From Branchiostoma floridae (Eukaryota > Chordata > Leptocardii > Amphioxiformes > Branchiostomatidae): DNA of 62,000 bases. Shown piece after piece: positions 9,668-23,000 of this stretch. How positions within the stretch are numbered: the stretch's first letter is position 1; the number at the start of each line of letters is the position of its first letter. The translations under genes and the position numbers were made by a program. The stretch lies in assembly GCF_000003815.2 (NCBI RefSeq), contig NC_049995.1, forward strand, positions 4,240,572 to 4,302,571, in the 5' to 3' direction. The notes below the pieces were generated by a model. The model worked only from the letters and a program-made list of their open reading frames with translations, was not told the origin of the DNA and made no database searches.

Positions 9668-12600
9668 GTGAGTTTAGATAATCTTCTGGCAGACCCTACG
9701 GTAGCATAAGATAGTATCGAAAGCTGGCAAAGTAGGTAGCCAATGCATACTCCTACCAGTCCTAGGCCGGCTACACCCCTTTGACAGCTTTTGATACTAT
9801 CTGAGGGCTCGAAATACCACTTGCATATGCAGGTTAGTGCAGGAAAAATTGGAGCTGTGCAGTTGTTTCTGGTGTATACCTGCACCCAACCTGCACTGGT
9901 CCATGTGCCGGGTTTTTACGATTGTTATTAACTGCTTTGACTGTTACCACCTATAAAGTATATAAAAAAAGATAGCAATGGTTCCTGAACAGATTGATCT
10001 ATACTTTCTAAATTCAGAGTGGTGCAGGTAAAATTTGTCTGGTGTAGGTAATTTTCAATGTTACCTGCACCAGTGCAGGTATGCAGAAAAAAGTATTTCA
10101 AGCCCTGTATCTTTAACTTATGCTACTGTAGGATCTGCTTCGAGAATAAAGATAGATACAGCTTTTATACAGTGTCCTTTTTGTTTGCAAATTCAGAGTG
10201 CAAGTGAAATTGTTTTCATTTTCTTAACAAAATGTGAATAATTACAGGGGTGCATTTGCACGAACCCTATGAAATTCGTACGAATATTAATTGTGATACA
10301 CACGAATCACTATGCGAAAACGCACGAATATTATGAAATTCGCACGAATCACTATGCAAAAACGCACGAATATTATGAAATTTGCACGAATCACCATGTG
10401 ATTCACACGAACCTTATGAGATTTGCACGATCCTTATGCAAAAACGGCGGCCGGGAGGAGGCATGATTTTGAGCGTTTCTACCTGTGATATTTATATTTC
10501 AAGGCATGGAATGGACATTTACAGTCGCAAAGATGTACTCTCATGTCCCTAATAAACATACCTTCCGGAATAAACATACCCCCCGGACAAATCCTCAATA
10601 TCTAATAAACATACCCCCCGGAATAAACGTACCCCCCGGAAAATTACCAAATTGACAAGTATTTAACTGTGTCCATGCTACTTCTGTCCAAAGAAAAGAA
10701 GATGATAAGCAGGTAGGTTCTTTTTATTTATTTATGCCTAAGAACCACATCAGTTGTATAAATAATGAGCTGAAGAACTATAACAGATATCTTCTTCGAA
10801 TTATGATATTTTCTCCATTTTGTAATAAAAGGTACAGTGAAACCTGCCTTATGAGTAACCTGAGTATAGGGGCCACTTGGCCATTTCGGTCAGTTTTCGT
10901 CGGTCCGTTGGATTTTTTACCTAATGATTAAGAAATAGTCTATAGCGGTCACCTGTCGAATGCGGTCGCGGCCAGACGATTTTCGGTCCGGCCGCTATGC
11001 CAACACTGCCGATAGCGGTCACCGGCGCGGCGCGACTGGCGGGGTTCACTTTTTTCAATTTCTGCACTACATCAGCAAAATGTAGGCTCAAATTAGACGA
11101 TTTACGAATGAAACGTTGAATAAAGAAACATTATACAAAATTATGTGATTTTATGCGAAGTTTTTCCACCAATTAAGTGGTGTTGAATTCACGCTGCGTT
11201 TTTTCTCGTCTCAGACTCTTTGCACTCTACGTATACCCTTCTCTACATCGTCATATCTGTGCAAACTGGAAGACCATATGGACAGATTTTACAAATAGAC
11301 AGTCCGTTCATGTATCTGATGTTTTAGGTTCTTGAAATGCATGTACGCTGTCCCAATTTTCGTATTCCGCGGGCCAAAAATGGAAATCTCCGTCTCCGGT
11401 AATTTTCCAAGATGGCGTCAGCAGCAGATAAACAAGGTCACTAGGGGTCAGTGGGCGACTCCATTTTTCCAAGGTAAAATGTCGCAAAAACAGAGTGTGG
11501 ATAACAGGTCATGTTCCCAAGCAAATAAAACAGGACTGCAAGATACTGATAAAGAAACCAGGGAAAGAAGACTACAACCAAGTATGTAGTTACAGACCCA
11601 TCACTCTGTCAAGCGTTATAGGGAAGATACTGGAAAGAATAATAAACAACCGTCTCACATGGTGGACAGAAGTGAACAGCATCATATCTCCCTACCAAGA
11701 GGCCTATAGGAAGAACAGAACAGCCACACATGGGGTGCTAAGGATGATACAACATATCAACGAAGGATGGAAGAGAAGGGAATCCACAGTTGCAGTGTTC
11801 GCAGACTATGAAGGCTGCTTTGATAGAATCTGGCAAGAAGGCCTCCTCTACAAGCTGATGAAACATGGGATTAAGGGGAGAATGCTATGCTATCTGAGTG
11901 GCTTTCTGAGAGATAGAGAGATCTCCTTCAGAGTAAACTCAGTAACAACAAAACCAACCCTAAGCAAGGTGGGAGTGCCACAAGGTGCAGTATTGTCTAC
12001 TACGTTATGCAACATATATACATCTGATGCGTACAGTGACATTGACCTCAGCAACTTTCAATACGCAGACGATGGGGCAGCTTGGAAGACAGGTCCAAAC
12101 TTAAGAGATCTGATCACACATGTGGAGCTTCAAATTGCAAAACTCATAAGCCAGTGGTGCCCGAGATGGAATATGAAGGTGGAAGAATCAAAGACTAAGG
12201 CACTCATATTCCAAGCAAACCACCAAGCAGACACACGGGTCAACCATATCAGAGTCAATGGGAAAAGAATCGAAGTTCTCCCGGAAATAAAGCTAGTAGG
12301 CATCACACTAGATGATAGACTCACGTATACCAGTCACATCAACAACACAAAAAACAAGGCCTACAAGGCACTCAAAGTAGTCAGCAGAGTGACTAATGCG
12401 AAGAAGAACCCAAACCAGGAAGCGCACCTGTTGTTGTATCGAGCACTGATCAGACCGATATTAGAATATGGAGCGGAATGCACTATCATGGCAGGGAAGA
12501 AACAAGAAGATGCCTATGCACCCATCCAGAGAAGGGCCCTACTGGCAGCAACAGGTTGCAAACAAAGAACTAGCACCGAAGCGCTAGAAGCACTAACTGG

Positions 12601-15600
12601 AACTATTCCTGTAGACATCCATCTCACATGTCGGCAAGCACAGGCATATTTAAGGCTCAGCACAAAACACACGGGCAACCCCATCTATGATACCATTACA
12701 CATGAGTTGACAGAGGAAAGAAGAGGCACACCTGTACATCTACTTGCTACAAGATTCAAAGAGCTGAAAGGTGAGCTGGAAACTGAGACAGTCGATAAAG
12801 AATGCTACTTTGATGCTAGGTTACCACCCTTCTCCATTGGAAGAATAACAGGGTCATTCACACCCAAAATGAACAACCAATGCAGCAAAGAGCAAGCGAA
12901 AGAAGAAATAGCACAGTTACTGCAAAGTATCAAGCAGACAAAGACAACCGTCGTCTTTACGGACGGATCGTCTCTAGGGAACCCAGGTCCGACAGGATGC
13001 TCGGCAGTGATCTACGAACATTGGGGCAGAACAGAACCATACACTGTCAAGAAGCCCGTAGCAGCAAAGTCAAACAACTATGAGGGGGAATTGCAGGGAC
13101 TTCACCTGGCACTCAGCACACTGAGCAAGAGGGAAAGAAGTGAAGAGAGAGTGCTCATCTTATGTGACTGCAAGGCGGCAATAGAAAATGTCATCACCAC
13201 TCACCAAGTAGATGCCTATAACGATCTAGTTAACAACATAAGACAGAAACTGCACGAAATGAAGCAGAAGAGAGTCAACATTCAAATTGAATGGTGCCCA
13301 GGGCACATGGGAGTAGCAGGCAATGAGCTAGCCGACGAACAAGCCAAACTTGCAGCTGAAGANNNNNNNNNNNNNNNNNNNNNNNNNNNNNNNNNNNNNN
13401 NNNNNNNNNNNNNNNNNNNNNNNNNNNNNNNNNNNNNNNNNNNNNNNNNNNNNNNNNNNNNNNNNNNNNNNNNNNNNNNNNNNNNNNNNNNNNNNNNNNN
13501 NNNNNNNNNNNNNNNNNNNNNNNNNNNNNNNNNNNNNNNNNNNNNNNNNNNNNNNNNNNNNNNNNNNNNNNNNNNCTCACTCAACGCCTACAGAAACTGG
13601 ATAGACGACACAGAGTCACCCAACTGTGAAGCATGTGGGAGAGAGAAAGCACAGAGCACTTCCTGTACTACTGCCCAAGTTATGAGAGCAGCAGACACAG
13701 AATGTATAACGAGGTGGACAACATATACCAAGAACTCAGTACACGGGAGAAAGAGAGAAGGCTGGACATAGTGACGCTAGCAGGCATGAGAGAAGATCTG
13801 GGAGAAGAAACAAACAAAAAGATGTACAAGGCATTCTCAAAGTATATAGAAGACACAGGGAGATTTGCCGGGGAGGACTAATAGGTCACCAACTTACTAT
13901 ACACGAATGTGCAAAGCACCAGAGTTCAAGCACCAAGGAGCAACAACCACATGAGAAGCACCTAGATGGAAATAGTACCTGGAGCTCACGTCTAGCGAAG
14001 AAATAGACGTTAAGCAGGGACAACAACAACAACAACAAAAAGAATTCTCATGTGTAGCATTTTGGACGTATACAGCATGAGTATGAAACTCACCTGCCTA
14101 GTAGGCCTGCTACTTGACGCGCTTTCCAGCGCCTTGAGTTGTAGAAATCATCAGTCAGGTCCACCTGTCCTTGGCCGTTTCGTCCCCTATCCTGAGACAG
14201 CCTCTAGGTGGGGGGACAGCAGGGCGAACGTCTTCGCTCTGCCTCTCTACAACTCTTCTGACTACTTCTCCTTGATTCCCCACTTCGGATCTTTCCTCTT
14301 CACCCACAGCCAAAAGCTGCATCGCTCCACTTCTTCAGATAACGCTTTCACTAACTGCTTGTGACTAATGGAGAGTTCTCTACAGAGGCGTGTGATGGAT
14401 GTTCCTACGAACCCCCTGCATCCTACTTCTACTGGGTATAACAATGCCCTCCAACTGTTCTCTACACACTGCTGTACAAGGTCCTGGTATTTGAGCTTCT
14501 TCCTCTCAAATGCCAGCTGGACGTTTTCTTCCCAAGGGACGGTTAATTCGACTATGATCACTGTTCTCTGTGCTGGTGACCAAAGCACTATGTCCGGGCG
14601 CAGAGTTGTTTCGCAGATGGTTCTTGGGAAGACTAAACGGTTGTCCAGGTCGACTGACATCTCCCACCCTCCTTTACTCATCAGACCTTCACTTCTCCTT
14701 CTGCTGGCTGGAGCTGCTTTCTGCCCTTCCTTGACGAAAGGGATGAAGGACTGGTTCTGAACTCCATTGCTGCTTGCCTTCTTCCTTCCCTCCTCTAAGG
14801 TTGCAGCTAGGATTCTCAGAGCTTGGTTGTGACGCCAGGTGTATCTTCCCTGTTTTAAAGAGGTAGTGCAGGCAGAAAGGATATGCTTAAGGTTGGCCTT
14901 TTTCGCCCCGCACAACTCACAAGATTCCTCCTTTGAATACCATCTGCTTAGGTTTCTTGGACATGGGAGGATGTCATAGGCTGCCCTTATTAGGAAACTT
15001 AGTCTGAGGTCTGGTTTCTCCCACATGTTTTTCCACGTTAGCTTTCTGTCCACTGTGCTCTCCCAGTTAATCCAGGCTCCCTGCTGGTGTTGACCAACAA
15101 CCTTTACTTTTCTCTCTTCTTCCATCATTTTCTTCACCTCATCCACTACCAGTTGTTTCTTTTCTCGCTGGGTGGCCTTGTCCCATCTCAGGGTTCTTTC
15201 ACCCCATCCAAGACCACACCTCCCCTGCTGTACAGCTCCTACTATGTCTCTATGCTTCAGCCTGCTGACAGCTTGGTCAATCACTTCATCTGGGTTCCAC
15301 TTTCTCCCTGTTTTCTGCCCTCTGTAAGCTGCTCTAACTGCGTTGTCCTGTGACCACTTCAGCTCTAAAGCCGTTCGCACTTTCTCCAGCTTGTATTCCT
15401 CTGTAATGGAGGTAAGTGGGAGGGTCAGTTTGTTTCTCCCGGCTAATGCAGTCCTAGACAGACATCGTGGAACACCCAGCCACTTCCTTACAAACGAGTT
15501 TGCTTTTCCCTCGACTTGGTCAGCTGTTGAGAGGGGTATGTCATACATCTTCATAGGCCATTTGAGTCTTGGTAACAGGACACTCTGTAGACACCACACT

Positions 15601-18600
15601 TTCAGTTTGCCCGGTAGCTCACACTTGTCTATCGCCCTTAGGCCTTCCACTGCTTGTTTCACCAGCTCTTGTCCTCGCTTGGTGTCAGCTATGTCACATG
15701 TGTAAAGCCGTCCCAGGCTTTTTACAGGTTCCTGTTGGATTGTGGGAATGTCTTGGTTGTTTATTGAGAAAACTCTGTTGCTGATTTTCCCTTTCCTTAA
15801 TGACAGACTTCTGGATTTACTGGGCTTGAATCTCATCCGCGCCCAATCTGTTAACTCTTCTAACCTCTGCAGTACTCGTCTGGTACACGGGGCAGTCCTG
15901 AGAATGCTGGTTACATCGTCCATAAAAGCCCTGAGTGGCGGAAGTCTTTGTCCTGAAGGCAGTTTTATTCCACCTGCCACTTGTCTTGCACCTATGAGGA
16001 ATATTTCAAAACCCAGAACAAAAAGGAGAGGTGAAATGGTGCAGCCCATGGCTATTCCCTTTTCCAACTGTTGCCATCCAGTAGTGAACTGTGGTGTGGT
16101 TACACTAACTCTGAAGTCCTGGAAGTAGTTCTGAATCATGGTTCTAATGGTCTCTGGTACCCAGAAGAAGTTCAGTGCATAGTGGATCACGCTGTGCGGA
16201 ACTGCCCCATATGCATTGGTGAGATCTAACCACACTACGTGCAGGTCCTCCTTTTGGCGTCTTGCCATCTGTATTTGTTGCCATATTGTGCTTGCGTGTT
16301 CGATGCATCCAGGAAAGCCTGGCACCCCTGCCTTCTGGACTTCAGTGTCAATGTATTTGTTGGCGAGCAGGTAGGTTATCATCCGCTTTGTTAAGATGGA
16401 GAAGAACAGCTTTCCCTCTACATTCAAAAGTGATATATTTCGGAACTGTTTGATGTCTGTGGAAACTTTCTCCTTTGGGATTAGTACTCCTCCTGCTCTT
16501 CTCCAGGCACTAGGGATACACTGTTTCTTCCACGCAACTCTAAATAGCTTCCAAAGCAGTCTCCCGATCTTTGGGCACTTCTTGTATATCTGATAGGACA
16601 CACCGTTTGGCCCTGGTGCTGAACCAGCCCTCGCTTTCTTGATAGCTGTCTCCAATTCGCTCCACCTGGGGAGGGATACATCAAAGGGAATTTCGGGTTC
16701 AGTTGGTCTGGGTACATACCCTGGAGACCCCAACTCTTCATCTCTCTGGGGGTCACTGTACGTTTCTTTGAGATGCAACTCCAAATCTTCCCTAGAAATC
16801 TGGAGAGAGCCTCCTTTCTTTTCCTCAAGCAAGTTTCTGGCGAACTTGTATGGGTTTTTGAAGAACTGGTTCCTCTCTTTGGCTTTCCTTTTACGCTTCC
16901 TTCTGAGTCTCTCGGCTCTCCTAAGGCTTTTCAACTTCACTTTAATCTCTTCCCATAACTGCTCTAGACCTTCCTTCTCTTCTTGCTTTGCTTTACGCCA
17001 TCTCTTCCTCAACTGGCGACGTCTGCGGACCAATATTGCAATCTCTCTCTCTCTGCGACTCGTCTGTTTTTCCCGGGCCTCTTTTCCCTCCTTCTTGTAA
17101 GTGCCGAACCTTTCGCTGCAGTAGCTGTACACTAAGTTGCCGAACTGGTTTAGTTTCCTCTCTACGTCTCCTTTCAGCCCCTGCTCGAGGATCAGATGTA
17201 AATCGTCATCTAACTTCTCCCATTCCTCCTTGTTGTTCGCCCTTGGCCACTTAATCTTCTCTCTCCTCTCTGGGGCTGGTTCTTGTGGACGGGGAGTTGT
17301 CCCTGCTACTACTTCCTGCTGCGAGACTGGTGCTACTCTAGGTTCTGGCACTTCTGGCACTGTCCGGTCTCTGACTTCATCTACTGACACCAGGGGGGTA
17401 CTACTACTGCCCTGGCTCGGTGCTTCACTGGTGAGGTCTTGGGTTCTGTGGGTAGACACCTGCCCCATGTCCTCTTCCGTCTGACCAGTTGACACTGTGC
17501 GGGTGTGTTGCCTCTTACCCTGGCAGTTCGTTCTCCCCTGATGAATTCGGAGGCCCCTATAGGTGGTGTCTTTCTTCCATCCGCAGCTGCAAGTCCTCAT
17601 CACCACTTTTCTCTTGTCGATTGCCGTTTGGAGGCCGCTTCGGACCCTGGTCGTTTCCATTCTATCTGTCCCAACAGGTTCATCTTCCATCCCGGCTCTC
17701 GCCGAACCAACGGGCTGTCTCTTCCTTTGTTGACTTGTTGTAATATGCTGGGTGACCGCTTGTTGCAGTCAGACAAGTTGGGCCACGGACCCTTTGTCCC
17801 CGGTGCATGTCTCTCCATGCTGTCTCTGGTCTTTCCCAGTCGCCAACTGGTCTTCCCCAGTCGCCATCCAGTCTTTCCTGGCTGCCAACCACTCTTTCGC
17901 GGTGGTCACTGGGTGATCCAGGGTGCAATTTGGACGTATACAGCATGAGTATGAAACTCACCTGCCTAGTAGGCCTGCTACTTGACGCGCTTTCCAGCGC
18001 CTTGAGTTGTAGAAATCATCAGTCAGGTCCACCTGTCCTTGGCCGTTTCGTCCCCTATCCTGAGACAGCCTCTAGGTGGGGGGACAGCAGGGCGAACGTC
18101 TTCGCTCTGCCTCTCTACAACTCTTCTGACTACTTCTCCTTGATTCCCCACTTCGGATCTTTCCTCTTCACCCACAGCCAAAAGCTGCATCGCTCCACTT
18201 CTTCAGATAACGCTTTCACTAACTGCTTGTGACTAATGGAGAGTTCTCTACAGAGGCGTGTGATGGATGTTCCTACGAACCCCCTGCATCCTACTTCTAC
18301 TGGGTATAACAATGCCCTCCAACTGTTCTCTACACACTGCTGTACAAGGTCCTGGTATTTGAGCTTCTTCCTCTCAAATGCCAGCTGGACGTTTTCTTCC
18401 CAAGGGACGGTTAATTCGACTATGATCACTGTTCTCTGTGCTGGTGACCAAAGCACTATGTCCGGGCGCAGAGTTGTTTCGCAGATGGTTCTTGGGAAGA
18501 CTAAACGGTTGTCCAGGTCGACTGACATCTCCCACCCTCCTTTACTCATCAGACCTTCACTTCTCCTTCTGCTGGCTGGAGCTGCTTTCTGCCCTTCCTT

Positions 18601-20029
18601 GACGAAAGGGATGAAGGACTGGTTCTGAACTCCATTGCTGCTTGCCTTCTTCCTTCCCTCCTCTAAGGTTGCAGCTAGGATTCTCAGAGCTTGGTTGTGA
18701 CGCATGAAATACAGTGATTACGGTATAAAAACGATTTAAAAAATCTATTACATGAAACTTTTTTATGTGAAAACTAGACTAAGGCTGATTTTTGCCGGAG
18801 AAATAAGCCTACGTACAGAAAGTTTATTTCGACGTGACCTTCTCGGCATAATGGCACATGCATCTACAGAGGAAAGTGTTTGTGGCGGTTTGAAGCTTAG
18901 AAATGATTATGAACTTGCTGTATTTACCGACGAATTCCTGCCGTTTTGGAGAATATGCGGCGTCAAAACTCATATCACAAGGGAAACGAACTTATAGTTG
19001 TTATTTTTACGTCCAGTATTTATTATGTGAACGAATCACTCTTCCGCCTCGCTGACGAAAGAGCATGGAACCACAAGACCGGAAATTCATCGTGCAAGGT
19101 GCTGGTTTACGATGTAAACAGAGACTGTAAACTACTACTAAATTAAAACTAAAAGTTATTTATGTAAAAATTGTATTTCAAAACGTCAGTGCGGTGTCTT
19201 ATTTTCCCCCAAGAACAACATTTACTTCGTAGCGTCATAGCGAGATGGAACGAAATCACTGAAAGTGTACCGCGTACGCGGGTCAAAACGCGGGGAAATC
19301 CGCGCTGTTTCGCCCGACAAATAGTGAATTTTGAGCAAAAATACCGCGGAAATATGGGCAGAAACCCCAAAAACTTCAATTCTTTGAGGGTCCTGGCTTA
19401 GCAAAGCCCCAATTTTCAGGAAAAAAAATAAACGTACCGTCCAAAATAAGAACGTACCGGGTGGATTGTGAGGCTGAAAAAAATAAACGTCCCGGTACGT
19501 TTATTAGGGACATGAGAGTATTTGATAGCCTGTGAGCTACTGTTCGCTTCATTTCGGCGTGTAACATTGTATTTTCCGTCGCCGCCGATCGAAGCCACCA
19601 TCTTGAAAATCCCGCTCCGTCTGTCACGTGACCCCGGCAGTGGTTGCGCAATTTCGCATAAGGATCGTGCAAATCTCATAAGGTTCGTGTGAATCACATA
19701 GTGATTCGTGCGAATTTCATGATATTCGTGCGTTTTTGCATAGTGATTCGTGCGAATTTCATAATATTCGTGCGTTTTCGCATAGTGATTCGTGTGTATC
19801 ACATAATATTCGTACGAATTTCATAGGGTTTGTGCAAATGCTTAGGCACCCCTGAATTAACATTTTAATTTATCCGCCTACACCACAGGAAGAGAGGAAT
19901 CCCGTTACCGGCCGACACGGTAGAGGGAATCCTCCCCCACGTCAGTATGGACCAGCCCGACAGTCTGGTTGCCATGATCAAGGTCTTCAAGTTCTTCATC
20001 CCGATCATACAGTAAGGAAGCAAACAACT

Positions 20030-20072
<43 letters not shown>

Positions 20073-23000
20073 TTCTGTAGTAGTGTCCAGCATTTGATTA
20101 TAGTATTTATACTGCTGCTGGGATCCCTGACATGGGTAGGCAGCAGTTGGTAAAATAGTTGTATCCTTCCTCCTTCTTTCTTTTCTTCCTTCCTTCTTTT
20201 CTTCTTTCTTTTCTTCCTTCCTTCTTTTCTTCCTTCTTTTCTTCCTTCTTTTCTTCCTTCTTTTCTTCCTTCTTTTCTTCCTTCTTTTCTTCCTTCTTTT
20301 CTTCCTTCTTTTCTTCCTTCTTTTCTTCCTTCCTTCTTTCCTTCCTTCCTTCCTTCCTTCCTTCCTTCCTTCCTTCCTTCCTCCCTTCCTTCCTTCCTTC
20401 CTTCCTTCCTTCCTTCCTTCCTTCCTTCCTTCCTTCCTTCCTTCTTTCTTTTCTTCCATGTCAAGCGACGGGGACCGGCNNNNNNNNNNNNNNNNNNNNN
20501 NNNNNNNNNNNNNNNNNNNNNNNNNNNNNNNNNNNNNNNNNNNNNNNNNNNNNNNNNNNNNNNNNNNNNNNNNNNNNNNTCCTTCCTCCTTCCTTCTTCC
20601 TTTCTTCTTCTCCTTCCTTCCTTACTTCCTTCCTTCCTTCCTTCCTTCCTTCCTTCCCTCGTTCCTTCCTTCTTTCTTTTCTTCCATCCTTCCTTCTTTC
20701 CTTCATTCTCCCTTCTTCCCTTCCTTCCTTTCTTCATTCTTTCATTCAATTATCCATCTATCTATGAATCCATTTATTCTGAATGTAATTTCATCAATCC
20801 CAATTTGCATCAACTTTCAATTGGATGATGTGTATTTCTACATGTATGTCACCCCGTAAGGGGCGGTATAACCCCATTGTGTGTAAGCACGTCAACTGAT
20901 GCTGATGATATATTTCTAACAGAGGAGACGGTGAGACCATAAAGAGGATAGCGTACGAGCTGTGTGAGGACCAGGCCAAACACGGCGTGCTCTATTTCGA
21001 GGCTCGCTACTGTCCTCACTTCCTCACTCAATCCAAACTAGGTAAGACAACAGTTAATTTCTCTAAGACTGGTTGAATACAAATTTTTTGTGTGTCACTC
21101 ACAAAATTTTAGGTTGCCAAAATCCAAAAGTGATACAGAAGAGTTCAAACTCAACTGTAAAGTGTTGAAGTTTGTAACTTTGATTCAAGACACTCTGGCA
21201 TATTGCTTACCTGAAATTTTAGTGCTCATTGCTGACTAAACTAGTACTACAATGGTATTCAAAGTTGAAAGGGCCTAGTTTAGACTCATTAGAAACCACC
21301 AGTGAGCAGAAGACATAAGGAAAATGTTCGCGGTGGTCTTGAGTTTGCGGCCACTGCAAAAACTGCAAACATAGAGCTATCACGAAAGTTTCTGCATTTA
21401 CAATATAGGTCTAAGTTTTTAGAAAGAACAGATTGTTTCACTTTAGCACTTTACTACACTACTAGGCCAGACCATATGGGACTGCCCCGCCCCCCCAACT
21501 TTCTTCACCCAGACTCAGGCTAGTACTAAGAGCCTACTGAAGAAGTTACTGCTGCATGCTCCCCTGAAGTTGAGAAGACGTGAGTTAACGGAAGTATCGT
21601 CTCAAGTCAGCTGTTCAAAAACTGTTCTGTTTGTATTCCTTAATGTCCTTGTAAAAATGTTATTGTTTGAATTGTTGGTTCTTTGAGTTGAGAAAAATAT
21701 GTTGTTCAAAATTTGTTAGTTGTCTTTGTCATCACAATTGTCAACGGTTAAACAACTGTTCTGGTTTGCTTATTATTACTCAGCAATGTCCTTGTTGCAG
21801 AAAATGTGATTCTTTGATTTGTTCGTTCATTGAGTTGGAAAGAATTTGGTGTTGAAAATTTGTTGGTTAGTTGTTAGAAAATACACTTACTTAGACAATG
21901 TGTTGCTTGCTTATTTAAAAAATGATTTAAAAGTGTTCAAGTTTGTTGTTAAAATTAGATTTGTTGTTCCTCTTGATAAAAGAGTTTGTATTGTTATCTA
22001 TTGTTAGTACATGGTATCGAACAATACTTTCATACAATACAATTTACATTTCCTTAATCAGTTTTATGATGTTGAAAACGACCATTTCAAAGTTGCAAAA
22101 TTGATATTGTTGGTGGGTTTTTTTTCAAGTGTTTAGGTAAAAGGCTTTTTTATTTATACAGCCATGTAGTTAGGCAATGTAGTTATACCCTGAAATTTGA
22201 GTCATAACTCATGTTTTGGGGTAAGGTTACAAACTTTTTGAACATCACTGTTTAAATCACTGCATAGTTTAAATTGATTTGGATTTTTGCATTGCCGCGC
22301 CAGCGGCAATGCCTTATGCCAGCTTTCTTCCATGGATCCATGGACGGACCTTTTAACCCAGCCCTTCCAAAGCCCCTTCCAAAGGCCCTTCTTTCCTTGC
22401 CGAGTTTCATTGCTTAGTTAGACAATGGTACATTCCAGGCGAGTATTAAAACTCTCTTCTAGACGCTTTAACTCACCATGTTTTTTAAAGATATATCACA
22501 AATTGCATCAGAAGGAACTTATTTTGTAATGAAAAATAATGCATATTCATTGTGGGTCAAAAAGTTTTACAAAACCTGTTTAATGTGCCAATAATTCATT
22601 TGACATAAATTATGATAATGAGGTAAATTTGCAATATCCCCTTTTGCTGCATTTCCTACTGAAAAAGCTAGGTGTCGCTCTCAGCAGTTCAGTCATAAAA
22701 TACGCGGCAATGCACAGCTTTTCTTAAAAGATTTCTTGTTTTCTTTCAGACAAGACGAAGGAGTTGACTCCCACCGAGGTGGTTGAGTTGGTGAACTCAG
22801 GGTTAAATGAGGGCAGCAGGGATTTTGGGGTCAAGGCCAGGAGCATCCTCTGCCTCATCAGGGACAACCCAGGTAAATGTGCATACATCTTATTTGCATA
22901 CCTGGGACAAAATTATGCTCAATCAGTCAGTTTCCAAGTTTTGCTTTCATGCAATCCTGATTCAGTCTTGTGTGCTTTGTCAATCATCTTCTGTTTACAG

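Larger units (their letters stand above)
11494..14039 (+). mobile_element. 5'-truncated I-type non-LTR retrotransposon
   Basis: Begins abruptly inside the reverse transcriptase ORF (no endonuclease, no ORF1) and ends with a (CAA)5 tail followed by an A-run at 14,023-14,040. It is flanked by CAAAAA on both sides and inserted into element Y. 5' truncation, simple-repeat tail and short duplication are the hallmarks of target-primed reverse transcription. Confidence 0.8.
10844..18930 (+). mobile_element. DNA element 'Y', copy B, split by two LINEs
   Basis: Starts CAGTGAAACCTGCC at 10,844. It follows copy A (inverted) to 11,493, is interrupted by the I-type LINE, continues for about 20 bp at 14,040-14,060, is interrupted again by the Hero-type LINE, and resumes at 18,703. 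The colinearity with the uninterrupted copy A is what dates the two LINEs as later insertions. The right end is not defined. Confidence 0.6.
10245..19854. mobile_element. Large DNA transposon 'X' in ADA intron 2, with nested insertions
   Basis: Termini begin CAGGGGTGC and are flanked by AATTA on both sides (10240-10244 and 19855-19859). About 230 bp inward are clearly inverted copies of each other, full of CACGAATATTATGAAATTCG-like subterminal repeats that could be transposase sites. Weaker inverted similarity (TCTCATGTCCCTAATAAAC, then repeats of ATAAACGTACC) extends to about 10,640 and 19,400. No transposase is readable, so the element is probably non-autonomous. A 5-bp duplication with a CAGGG terminus would suit an atypical hAT, but I do not assign a superfamily. 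About 7.2 kb of the interior is two later LINE insertions. Confidence 0.75.

Noticed and set aside
14050-17948. Many plus-strand open frames of 60-150 codons
   Set aside because: Shadows of the 1142-codon minus-strand ORF; no motifs or start contexts of their own.
10245-19854. Possible RAG/Transib-type transposon because of the 5-bp duplication
   Set aside because: The termini (CAGGGGTGC) do not match a CACAGTG-like heptamer and no RAG1-like or DDE transposase coding is present.
19865-20749. Lys-Glu-Gly-Arg and Phe-Leu-Pro-Ser repeat proteins on both strands
   Set aside because: Pure simple-sequence translation of the polypyrimidine tract, interrupted by a gap and overlapping a real ADA exon.
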